Assembly (NCBI GenBank): GCA_027061855.1
Contig: JAMOVT010000014.1
Coordinates: 1 to 64,000, forward strand
DNA from: Flavobacteriales bacterium
GTDB taxonomy: Bacteria > Bacteroidota > Bacteroidia > Flavobacteriales > Flavobacteriaceae
Reading direction: 5' to 3'
DNA length: 64,000 nt
Both the position numbers and the translations under genes were made by a program. The first letter of the stretch is position 1. Each line of letters begins with the position of its first letter. Under the pieces are notes generated by a model that was not told where the DNA came from, made no database searches, and saw only the letters and a list, made by a program, of their open reading frames with translations. Shown piece by piece: positions 52,684 to 60,931 of the stretch.

Positions 52684-54672
52684 ATGATGATCGTAAAAAT
52701 TCTTTTCGCGATTTCAATCGCTTTATTATTAAGCGCTTTTCAATATTTACATAAACAAAAATCTCACGGACTTTTTGTCCTGAGATTTTTTGTTTATTTC
52801 ACTCTTTTTCTTTTGCTTGCCAATCTTTTTGTTACAAAGGAACAAGAAGAAATTGTCAAACCTGATTTATTTGTTTTGGTAGACCAATCGGAATCTATTA
52901 AACTTCACCATTCCGGTGAAACAGCACAAAATATTTTGGATAGTCTTTCTATTCTTTCTTTACAAGAAAAATTTAATATACATAAATACGGTTTCGGTAA
53001 GAATTTATTTTCATTGGACACTTTGTCTTTTAATGAAAAAGAAACCAAGCTATATGAAGCAATAAACCAACTCAATGCTATTTATGATAAAAAAAGAAAA
53101 GCTCCGGTAATCCTTGTGACAGATGGTATTTCCACCTCAGAAACGAGATATTTACCCCGGAATAATCCGTTTGAGATTTATCCTGTTGTCGTTGGCGATA
53201 CCACTCATTATCCAAATACTTGGATAGAAGAAATTAATGCAAACCGCATCGCTTTTAAAGGAAATAAGTTCCCTATGGAAGTTTGGGTAGGTTATGAAGG
53301 AAATGATAAAATACAAAGCCGGGTAGCAGTATGGCATAACAAGAATATCATTGCTTCAAAAAACATAAAATTTAAAAAACCCGGATTAAAAAAAATCCGG
53401 TTTCTTCTTCCAGCAGATTCAAAAGGAAAACAAATTTATCAAGTAAGCATACAGGCTTTCCCCGGCGAAAAAAATAGAAGAGACAATTCAAAAAAAGTTA
53501 TAATAGAAATCATTGATCAACAAAAAAGAATTCTGATTTTATCTTCTATTGTACATCCCGATATTGGACTGATAAAAAGACAATTGGCTTTGGATAAACA
53601 TATCAAAACCGATTTTTCATTGATTGACAATCCTCCTGTTTCCCTCCGCCCCTACTCGGCAGTAATTTTGTATCAACCTCAATCCTCTTTTGAGAAACTT
53701 TTTTCCCGCGAAAAACTAAGGAAATCTTCTTGGTTAATTATAACCGGAACTAAAACCGACTGGCAATGGCTAAATAGTAAAAACCTGTTTTTTAAAAAGG
53801 AAGTAACCCCGACTTTTGAAGAATATTTTCCGTTGCAAAACAAAGAATTTGAGCTTTTCGAATTACCTTCTCTTTCTTTTGAAAAATACCCGCCTTTAAA
53901 AGATTATTACGGAAAAGTAAAATTTACGAATGCCGATGCAGCACTGTTCTCAAAAATTAGAAATATTGAAACCGAAGATCCTTTACTTCTGTTTAATAAA
54001 ACCAATAGACAAGCGGTTCTTTTAGGAGAAAATTATTGGAAATGGGGGGTATTTTCCCATAAATATGAAGAAAAAGAAAAACTGGATCGTTTTTTTCAAC
54101 AAATCATTCAATATATTTCCACGCATTTGAAGGTAAATCAAATTCAGTTGGATTATAAAAGACTGTATGAGAACGGTGAAAATATAGAAATAAAAGCCCG
54201 TATTCTCAATAAAAATTTTCAACCCGATTTAAAAGATCAACCTGTTTTACAATTATATAATGTGGAAAATAAAAAAATTGGCGAAAAATTAATGTATTTG
54301 GACAATGATACCTATATAGTTCATTTGGATAATTTGCCTCCCGGTAAATACTATTTTCTTTTGTATTCTAAAAAATTAAATAAAAAAATAAGAGGCGATT
54401 TTGAAGTGAATAAACAAAGTCGCGAAGAAAGAAGCCTAAGAGCGGATTATAATCAATTAAAAAACTTAGCGGGAGAATCTTCGGGCAAACTTTATTGGCC
54501 GCAGCAAACAGATCAATTAATTAAAGAGCTGAGCAATACAAAAAAATATCCTGCACAAATCATCACACATTCTTTAAAAACTCCTTTAATTGACTATAAA
54601 ATTTTACTTTTTCTTTTGGTTTTATTATTGGGAATAGAATGGTTTATTAAAAAAAGGAAAGGAAAATTATAG
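52684..54672 (+). CDS. vWA-like membrane protein
   Basis: A 662-residue protein with N-terminal helices (about 1-15 and 29-50), a vWA-like domain near 60-170 that includes the MIDAS-type DQSES and VTDGIS, a long periplasmic part without recognised domains, and a final helix (about 635-655) before a basic tail. It resembles Bacteroidota proteins whose vWA partners MoxR, but no AAA+ gene is beside it. Function unknown. It follows fabG at once and so is probably cotranscribed. Confidence 0.78.
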   Translation: MMIVKILFAISIALLLSAFQYLHKQKSHGLFVLRFFVYFTLFLLLANLFVTKEQEEIVKPDLFVLVDQSESIKLHHSGETAQNILDSLSILSLQEKFNIHKYGFGKNLFSLDTLSFNEKETKLYEAINQLNAIYDKKRKAPVILVTDGISTSETRYLPRNNPFEIYPVVVGDTTHYPNTWIEEINANRIAFKGNKFPMEVWVGYEGNDKIQSRVAVWHNKNIIASKNIKFKKPGLKKIRFLLPADSKGKQIYQVSIQAFPGEKNRRDNSKKVIIEIIDQQKRILILSSIVHPDIGLIKRQLALDKHIKTDFSLIDNPPVSLRPYSAVILYQPQSSFEKLFSREKLRKSSWLIITGTKTDWQWLNSKNLFFKKEVTPTFEEYFPLQNKEFELFELPSLSFEKYPPLKDYYGKVKFTNADAALFSKIRNIETEDPLLLFNKTNRQAVLLGENYWKWGVFSHKYEEKEKLDRFFQQIIQYISTHLKVNQIQLDYKRLYENGENIEIKARILNKNFQPDLKDQPVLQLYNVENKKIGEKLMYLDNDTYIVHLDNLPPGKYYFLLYSKKLNKKIRGDFEVNKQSREERSLRADYNQLKNLAGESSGKLYWPQQTDQLIKELSNTKKYPAQIITHSLKTPLIDYKILLFLLVLLLGIEWFIKKRKGKL

Positions 54673-54677
54673 AAAGA

Positions 54678-54709
54678 AAAAGGCCGAAGCAAAAACTCCG
54701 GCCTTTTTT
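54678..54709 (+). terminator. Intrinsic terminator of the fabG-vWA unit
   Basis: Nine-base GC-rich stem (54678-54686, AAAAGGCCG, with 54699-54707) then a T run. Confidence 0.8.
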
Positions 54710-54843
54710 ACAACAGTTTAACTATGAATAAAACTACTACTTGTTGTGTTGTATAAATATCGGAATGGCTATCCGGTTTATTTACAGCACAAAGATAGAG
54801 GCTCGATTTGTGATTCTATTTGATCTATATCAAAAAAATAAAA

Positions 54844-55404
54844 TTATTTTGCACGCACCCGGCTTAAAGTTTCCTGAGTAATGCCCAGGTAGGAAGCAAT
54901 ATGTTGTAAAGGAGCTCTGAAAGCTATATCCGGATGCTTTTGGTTCAGGTAAGCATAGCGTTCCTTGGCAGATTGAAATTGGATGGCATTCAACCTTTGA
55001 GCCATATCCGATAACATATGAATGGAAAGCAATCGCCCGAAACGTTCAAAAGAATGAAAACGATCAAATAACTTTTGTAGATCATTATAGCTGATTACAA
55101 ACGCAATTGTTTCTTCCAGGGCTTCTATATCATATTTGCTGGGAAGCCGGTTAAAAAAACTTTCAACAGATGTAATGGCTTTTCCCTCCGAAAAAAACCA
55201 TACACTTATATCTTTCCCCTTTTCATTGATAAAATAACTTCGTCCCAGGCCCTTTTCTATCAGAAATAAATGATTGCAAACATTTCCGTTTTCAAGGAGC
55301 TTTTCTCCTTTTGAAAAGGATTTTTTTTGAAAATATTTTTGGATAACAGACAATTCTGTATCTGTCAGAGAAACATAAGAATCAAAAAAATTTTTTAAAA
55401 ACAT
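54844..55404 (-). CDS. Crp/Fnr family transcriptional regulator
   Basis: A 186-residue regulator with a cyclic-nucleotide-binding-like domain at about 12-125 (GEKLLENGNVCNHLFLIEKG, FSEGKAITSVESFF) and a C-terminal winged helix ending HIASYLGITQETLSRVRAK. There is no cysteine cluster, so it is not an iron-sulfur Fnr. The C-terminus stops right after the recognition helix, which is common in Bacteroidota members. It is divergent from the hpt-adk promoter and may act there; inferred only. Confidence 0.88.
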   Translation of the reverse strand: MFLKNFFDSYVSLTDTELSVIQKYFQKKSFSKGEKLLENGNVCNHLFLIEKGLGRSYFINEKGKDISVWFFSEGKAITSVESFFNRLPSKYDIEALEETIAFVISYNDLQKLFDRFHSFERFGRLLSIHMLSDMAQRLNAIQFQSAKERYAYLNQKHPDIAFRAPLQHIASYLGITQETLSRVRAK

Positions 55405-55490
55405 ATAGCTTTATTATAGCGGCGGTAAAAATATTAAATATTCGGCATATAAATCCCTTTTAAAGCTATTTAATATTTTATTATTAATTT

Positions 55491-55520
55491 TTGTTCTTTA
55501 TAAATAAAACCATATTTTTG
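55491..55520 (+). promoter_or_regulatory. Full -33/-7 promoter of hpt-adk
   Basis: TTG at 55491-55493, a 19-base spacer, TATTTTTG at 55513-55520. This is the best + strand match in the window to the Bacteroidota housekeeping promoter. ATG at 55537 is 16 bases downstream. Confidence 0.7.
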
Positions 55521-55536
55521 CATTTTGATAAAAGAA

Positions 55537-56679
55537 ATGAAAGAAATCCAATTACACGACAAAATTTTCGAGCCTTATATCGATGCCGAAAAAATAGATG
55601 CAGCCATAGAGCATTTGGCGAAAGACTTGGAAAAATATGCAGAAAACGAAACTCTGGTTTTTGTTTCTGTTTTAAAAGGCTCTTTTATGTTCACTTCCGA
55701 TTTGGCCAAAAAATATAAAAAACCGGTGGTATTTGAATTTTTCAGGCTAAAATCCTATGAAGGAACGAATTCAACCGGAGAAGTGAATGTATTGATGGAC
55801 ATTGATGAAGAATTGGTTAAAGGAAAAAAGATAATCGTATTGGAAGATATCGTGGATACGGGAAACACATTGGAAAAAATTTATGAAGTTTTGGAGTCCA
55901 AGCAGCCCGCATCCATCAAAATAGCCACCTTATTTTTTAAACCGAAAGCATACAATAAAAGTTTACCTATCGATTTTGTAGGAATGGAAATTCCTAATGA
56001 TTTTATTGTAGGATTCGGATTGGATTATGATGAACTGGGAAGAAATTTACCTGAAATATATAAATTAAAAGAAGTGAAAAAGAGACGAACCGTTGACATT
56101 GTATTATTTGGCCCTCCGGGAGCAGGAAAAGGAACACAGGCAAATATTTTAAAAGATAAATTGGGCTTGCAATATATCGCTACCGGCGATTTATTCCGCC
56201 ATCATATCAAAAATAAAACTCCGCTTGGACAAAAGGCACAACAATATATCGATAATGGTGAATTGGTTCCCGATGAAATTACTATCGGAATGATCAAGGA
56301 ATTATTAAAAGATCCCGATAGTAAAGGCTTTATTTTTGACGGATTTCCACGTACGGTAGAACAAGCTCAGGCACTGGATGAAATTATGGCTGAAAAAGGT
56401 TTGATTATAGATGCATTGCTTTCGCTAAACGTACCTGAGGAAAGATTGGTGAAACGTTTGCTAAATCGAGGAAAAACCAGTGGTAGAAGTGATGATAATG
56501 AAGAAACCATAAAGAAAAGATTACAACAATATCATGAAAAAACCACTCCGGTAAAAGATTATTATGCCAATCAAGGCAAACTCTATGAAATCAACGGTGT
56601 AGGTGATATAGACGAGATACATAACCGGTTAATGGATATCATTAACAATTTGAAATTAAACGAAAATAAGCCAAAATAA
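55537..56679 (+). CDS. Fused hypoxanthine phosphoribosyltransferase–adenylate kinase
   Basis: A 380-residue fusion joining purine salvage to adenylate balance. Residues about 1-180 are an [21 protein letters not shown], the PRPP loop [12 protein letters not shown], and a C-terminal VGFGLDYDE. After a short basic linker, residues about 187-380 are adenylate kinase: P-loop [36 protein letters not shown] and [11 protein letters not shown]. The kinase has the short LID without zinc cysteines. I recall this fusion from other flavobacteria, so it is probably lineage-wide. ATG 55537 is used because the TTG at 55525 lies too near the promoter. Confidence 0.92.
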   Translation: MKEIQLHDKIFEPYIDAEKIDAAIEHLAKDLEKYAENETLVFVSVLKGSFMFTSDLAKKYKKPVVFEFFRLKSYEGTNSTGEVNVLMDIDEELVKGKKIIVLEDIVDTGNTLEKIYEVLESKQPASIKIATLFFKPKAYNKSLPIDFVGMEIPNDFIVGFGLDYDELGRNLPEIYKLKEVKKRRTVDIVLFGPPGAGKGTQANILKDKLGLQYIATGDLFRHHIKNKTPLGQKAQQYIDNGELVPDEITIGMIKELLKDPDSKGFIFDGFPRTVEQAQALDEIMAEKGLIIDALLSLNVPEERLVKRLLNRGKTSGRSDDNEETIKKRLQQYHEKTTPVKDYYANQGKLYEINGVGDIDEIHNRLMDIINNLKLNENKPK

Positions 56680-56681
56680 AC

Positions 56682-57674
56682 ATGACCGAAGGGAATTTTG
56701 TAGATTATATAAAAATATACGTAAAATCGGGTAACGGAGGGAAAGGCTCCGCCCATTTACGTAAGGAAAAATACATTCCCAAAGGAGGTCCTGACGGAGG
56801 TGACGGCGGACGTGGCGGACATATTATCGTCAGAGGAAACAAAGATTACTGGACATTATATCACCTTAAATTCAAAAAACATTTCCGTGCCGAAAAAGGA
56901 GGTGACGGAAGCCGTAACCGCTCTACGGGAAAAGACGGCCAAGATATTTATATCGATGTACCGCTCGGTACGATTATCAAAGACACCGACACCAGAGAAA
57001 CAATAGGTGAAGTGACCGAGGACGGCCAAGAAATCATTGTTGTAAAAGGCGGAAAAGGCGGAAAAGGAAATTGGCATTTTAAATCGCCCACCAATCAAAC
57101 TCCCCGGTATGCCCAGCCCGGAATTCCCGGTGAGGAAAAAAATATTACGCTCGAATTAAAATTACTGGCCGATGTAGGCTTGGTTGGTTTTCCCAATGCA
57201 GGAAAATCCACTCTCTTATCCAAATTAACCGCCGCCAAACCAAAAATAGCCGATTATCCTTTTACCACTTTAAAACCGAATTTGGGAATTGTTTCCTACC
57301 GCGACGGCCGTTCCTTTGTGATGGCGGACATTCCGGGAATTATTGAAGGAGCTGCCGAGGGAAAAGGCTTGGGACATTACTTCTTACGTCATATAGAAAG
57401 AAATTCTATCTTGCTTTTTTTGGTTCCTGCCGATGCAGAAGATATTCGGAAAGAATATGAAACACTTCTTAATGAATTAAAAAAATACAATCCGGAATTA
57501 TTAGATAAGAAACGTATTTTGGCAATATCCAAAGCTGATATGTTGGATGATGAATTGAAAAGGGAAATTGAAAAAGAACTCCCCAAAGACATCCCTCATA
57601 TATTTATTTCGTCATTTACGGGAGAAAATTTGGATAAACTGAAAGATATTCTTTGGAAAGAACTGAATTCCTGA
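56682..57674 (+). CDS. obgE: Obg family GTPase
   Basis: An essential ribosome-assembly and stress GTPase. The 330-residue protein has the glycine-rich Obg fold (about 1-160, [14 protein letters not shown]) and a G domain with GFPNAGKST, switch DYPFTTL, DIPGI and SKAD. No long C-terminal extension. Two bases after the hpt-adk stop, so it shares its promoter. Confidence 0.95.
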   Translation: MTEGNFVDYIKIYVKSGNGGKGSAHLRKEKYIPKGGPDGGDGGRGGHIIVRGNKDYWTLYHLKFKKHFRAEKGGDGSRNRSTGKDGQDIYIDVPLGTIIKDTDTRETIGEVTEDGQEIIVVKGGKGGKGNWHFKSPTNQTPRYAQPGIPGEEKNITLELKLLADVGLVGFPNAGKSTLLSKLTAAKPKIADYPFTTLKPNLGIVSYRDGRSFVMADIPGIIEGAAEGKGLGHYFLRHIERNSILLFLVPADAEDIRKEYETLLNELKKYNPELLDKKRILAISKADMLDDELKREIEKELPKDIPHIFISSFTGENLDKLKDILWKELNS

Positions 57675-57697
57675 TTAAGACCCAAAAATCTTTTTTC

Positions 57698-58651
57698 ATG
57701 AAAATTCTTTTAGTAGATCGTAACCATCCCTTGCTTAAAGAAGGTCTGGAATCTGCCGGTTTTGAGGTAAACGAGAACTATTCCGCGAGTAAAGAGGATA
57801 TTGAAAAGAATATTTCTGACTATGACGGATTGATTATCCGAAGCCGTTTTCCCATTGACAAATCTTTTCTTGATAAGGCTGTAAACCTTAAATTTATTGG
57901 CCGTGTAGGAGCCGGATTAGAGAATATAGATACGGATTATGCACAAAAAAAAGGAATAAAATTATACAACGCCCCCGAAGGAAATAGAAATGCCGTAGGG
58001 GAACACACCTTGGCTTTGATTCTCAATTTGTTAAACCGCATAAATATTTCTGATAAAGAAGTACGAAAGGGGATTTGGAAAAGAGAAGAAAACCGTGGAA
58101 TCGAACTGGACGGAAAAACAGTGGGAATTATCGGATATGGGAATATGGGGAAGGCATTTGCAAAAAAATTACGCGGTTTTGATGTTGAAGTTTTGGCTTA
58201 TGATATAAAAGAAAATATGGCGGATGAAAATGCCCGGCAAGTAAGCCTTTCTGAATTATTTGAAAAAACCGATATCCTTAGTTTACATGTGCCCCATACC
58301 GAACAGACTTATAAAATGATTAATAAGGACTTTATAAATCGTTTTAAAAAAGATTTTTGGTTGATTAATACCGCCAGAGGGACCGTTGTGGATACTCAAT
58401 CATTGGTAGAAGCCTTGAAATCCGGAAAAATAAAAGGAGCCGGTTTGGATGTATTGGAATATGAAAAAAGCAGTTTTGAAAATATGTTTGAAAATCAAGA
58501 GTTTCCCGATGCTTTCAAGGAGTTGATAGAAATGGATCAAGTGATCCTTACTCCTCATATTGCCGGATGGACACATGAAAGTAAAATCAAATTGGCCGAA
58601 ACTATTTTAAATAAAATATTAAATGATTTTAATCCGTTAAACAATGAATAA
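57698..58651 (+). CDS. D-2-hydroxyacid dehydrogenase (SerA-like)
   Basis: A 317-residue NAD-dependent dehydrogenase that reduces 2-keto acids or oxidises 2-hydroxyacids. It has the Rossmann loop GIIGYGNMGKAFAKKL and the catalytic arginine in NTARG. ILSLHVP and the H-x3-W HIAGWT complete it. It is shorter than E. coli SerA and lacks the ACT domain. The ATG at 57698 lies just after the obg stop; the longer frame overlaps obg without family sequence. The stop overlaps the phnA-like gene. Confidence 0.87.
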   Translation: MKILLVDRNHPLLKEGLESAGFEVNENYSASKEDIEKNISDYDGLIIRSRFPIDKSFLDKAVNLKFIGRVGAGLENIDTDYAQKKGIKLYNAPEGNRNAVGEHTLALILNLLNRINISDKEVRKGIWKREENRGIELDGKTVGIIGYGNMGKAFAKKLRGFDVEVLAYDIKENMADENARQVSLSELFEKTDILSLHVPHTEQTYKMINKDFINRFKKDFWLINTARGTVVDTQSLVEALKSGKIKGAGLDVLEYEKSSFENMFENQEFPDAFKELIEMDQVILTPHIAGWTHESKIKLAETILNKILNDFNPLNNE

Positions 58652-59210
58652 AAAAGAACTTTTAGAAAGAAGTGGACATAGCTGTGAATTATGTGGCAAT
58701 ACCGAAAATCTTGATATTTATACAGTAGAACCCGCAGACTATTCCGATAATGAGATTATTATATGTTCTACTTGCCGAAACCAGATAGAAAACCCGGATC
58801 AAATGGATCCCAATCATTGGCGTTGTTTGAATGAAAGTATTTGGAGTGAAGTACCTGCGGTACAAGTCATTTCTTGGCGTTTATTACATCGCTTAAAAAA
58901 TGAAGCATGGCCACAAGATTTGCTCGATATGATGTATATGGACGAAGAAACCGCCGATTGGGCAAAAGCAACCGGTGAAGGAAACGATGAAGAAAAAATA
59001 ATTCATAAAGACAGTAATGGAGCCATTTTGGAAAACGGAGATTCCGTAGTGTTAATAAAAGATTTAAAAGTTGCGGGAGCAGGATTTACAGCCAAAAGAG
59101 GGACTGCCGTCCGACGAATATCATTGGTAGCTGACAATCCGGAACATATAGAAGGAAAAGTCGAGGGACAACATATTGTTATACTAACAAAATTTGTTAA
59201 AAAGATTTAA
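58644..59210 (+). CDS. PhnA family zinc protein
   Basis: A 188-residue PhnA-like protein. The N-terminal zinc ribbon has CELCG and CSTC, and the C-terminal half (KDSNGAILENGDSVVLIKDL, AGFTAKRGTAVRRISLV, KVEGQHIVILTKFVKK) is the PhnA beta-barrel. Despite its name it is not a phosphonate degradation enzyme in general; function unknown. Eight-base overlap with the gene upstream. Confidence 0.9.
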   Translation: MNKKELLERSGHSCELCGNTENLDIYTVEPADYSDNEIIICSTCRNQIENPDQMDPNHWRCLNESIWSEVPAVQVISWRLLHRLKNEAWPQDLLDMMYMDEETADWAKATGEGNDEEKIIHKDSNGAILENGDSVVLIKDLKVAGAGFTAKRGTAVRRISLVADNPEHIEGKVEGQHIVILTKFVKKI

Positions 59211-59228
59211 TTTTATTACTTTTATATC

Positions 59229-59735
59229 ATGAAAAACTTATATTTATCCTTATTATTTATCCTCATTAATGTCAATTATACTATCCAGGCTCAAAATTCA
59301 AAAGTTTATCGAAACAGCGAGAAAGCTCCAATAAAAGGAGTTTTTAAAACCGATATAACTGCATTTTTTGACGGAATTCTTGCTTTTGAATATGAAATCC
59401 CTTTTCAAAAATCCTCTTTTGGTTTTGGAGCAGGAGTAGATTACCAATTTAATGCCATTGGTTTAGGAATAAATTATAAATATTATATTTTGGAAGAGGC
59501 TCCACGAGGGTTATATTTTTCTTTGGGTACGGCTATGGCTTTTTCTACTTATGAAAATGGTGGGAGTGTAGCGAGTATATCCTTGGGAGGAGGTTATCAA
59601 TGGGTAATTAAAAATCAATTAACCATTGATATAAATACCGGATATGGGAAATATAGTTCATCCTCAATGGAACTGGATAATTCAAGTAATTGGTATATTG
59701 GTGTTTCTATCGGATCACCATTATTAAAAAAATAA
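59229..59735 (+). CDS. Small exported beta-barrel-like protein
   Basis: A 168-residue exported protein with signal peptide (ending IQAQ, about residue 22). The rest alternates hydrophobic and polar residues in short strands (SSFGFGAGVDYQFNAIGLGI, GLYFSLGTAMAFS, SISLGGGYQWVIK), like a small outer-membrane barrel of the DUF3575 type. It ends GSPLLKK without an aromatic final residue. Function unknown. Confidence 0.75.
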   Translation: MKNLYLSLLFILINVNYTIQAQNSKVYRNSEKAPIKGVFKTDITAFFDGILAFEYEIPFQKSSFGFGAGVDYQFNAIGLGINYKYYILEEAPRGLYFSLGTAMAFSTYENGGSVASISLGGGYQWVIKNQLTIDINTGYGKYSSSSMELDNSSNWYIGVSIGSPLLKK

Positions 59736-59780
59736 ACCATAATTTATTTTCTGATTTCAGAAAATAAATTATGGTTTTAT
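59734..59780. terminator. Perfect 20-bp hairpin terminator at the end of the barrel-like gene
   Basis: Arms 59734-59753 and 59758-59777 are exact complements around an ATTT loop. It begins inside the stop codon of the gene and lies between convergent genes; T run follows. Confidence 0.85.
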
Positions 59781-59806
59781 GCATTTATAATTTTTTGAAT
59801 TTTTTA

Positions 59807-60880
59807 TTAATACCTCATTACTACGGCATTAATATTCATTCCGGCTCCTACGGAAGCAAGCATAATCAAATCGCCTTTATGCAATTCGTGAGGTGGTAAT
59901 TCTCCTTTCCGTACCATATCCATTAAAGTAGGTATAGTTGCCACAGAACTATTTCCTAATTTATTAATATTCATCGGCATAATATTTTCCGGAGTCTGCA
60001 TTTTATATAAACGATAAAAACGTTTTACAATTTGATCATCCATTTTTTCATTGGCTTGATGAATAAAAATCTTTTTCAAATCCTTAATATCATAACCGCT
60101 TTCATCCATAGCTGCTTTCATTGCCGCAGGAACTTCCGTAAGCGCATATTCATATATTTTATGTCCTAACATACGAATATACCGGGCTTTTGGGTCATGA
60201 TCCTTCTTAAAAGATTTATCATTATATAATAAACCTACTTGCGGGTGTGCATGTGATACGGCTTTATAAGATAAAATTCCGCTTCCCTCCTCTTCATCAT
60301 TTAATTTGACAATGGCTACGCCCGCTCCATCAGCAAAAATCATTGCATCTCTATCATATGGGTCGATTACTCTTGATAGAGCTTCTACACCGATAACCAT
60401 AGCATATTTAGCATCTCCTGCTTTCATAAATTGATTGGACATAATCAAAGCTTGCAACCAGCCCGGACAACCGAAAATAACGTCAAAAGCAATTGCTTTC
60501 GGATTGGATAATTTTAAACGGTCCTTGATACGCGAAGCCACAGCAGGCATAAAATCAGAGAAATAGGTATCCTTTGCAACATCGCCAAAATTGGTTGCCG
60601 CTATAATATAATCCAAATCTTCCGGATTGATCCCCGAATCATCCAAGGCTCTTTGTGCGGCAATTACCGCCATATCCGAAGCAACCATATCATCATCAAT
60701 CCATCTTCGTTCTTCAATTCCGGTAATGGCTTTGAATTTTTCAATGATTTCTTCATTACTTTTCCCTTCAATTTTCCCTTTTGCATCATAAAATTCCCAA
60801 TCAAGAAAATGAGAGTTCGGAATAATATTGTCGGGAATATAACTCCCTAAACCGATGATTTCAGCTTTAATTTTTGACAT
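59807..60880 (-). CDS. 3-oxoacyl-ACP synthase III family protein
   Basis: A 357-residue thiolase-fold condensing enzyme. Catalytic C138 is in FGCPGW, H274 in IHQAN and N310 in NKLGNSS. The stretch CPGWLQALIMSNQ and the length (FabH is about 320) fit the KAS III group that includes FabH-like enzymes making branched, dialkylresorcinol-type or other special lipids. Whether it primes fatty acid synthesis is not shown. It stands alone and is not beside an acyl carrier protein. Confidence 0.9.
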   Translation of the reverse strand: MSKIKAEIIGLGSYIPDNIIPNSHFLDWEFYDAKGKIEGKSNEEIIEKFKAITGIEERRWIDDDMVASDMAVIAAQRALDDSGINPEDLDYIIAATNFGDVAKDTYFSDFMPAVASRIKDRLKLSNPKAIAFDVIFGCPGWLQALIMSNQFMKAGDAKYAMVIGVEALSRVIDPYDRDAMIFADGAGVAIVKLNDEEEGSGILSYKAVSHAHPQVGLLYNDKSFKKDHDPKARYIRMLGHKIYEYALTEVPAAMKAAMDESGYDIKDLKKIFIHQANEKMDDQIVKRFYRLYKMQTPENIMPMNINKLGNSSVATIPTLMDMVRKGELPPHELHKGDLIMLASVGAGMNINAVVMRY

Positions 60881-60931
60881 AAATGATGATTTAAATTGCG
60901 AAATTAAATAAAAAACTCATACCTCCAAATT

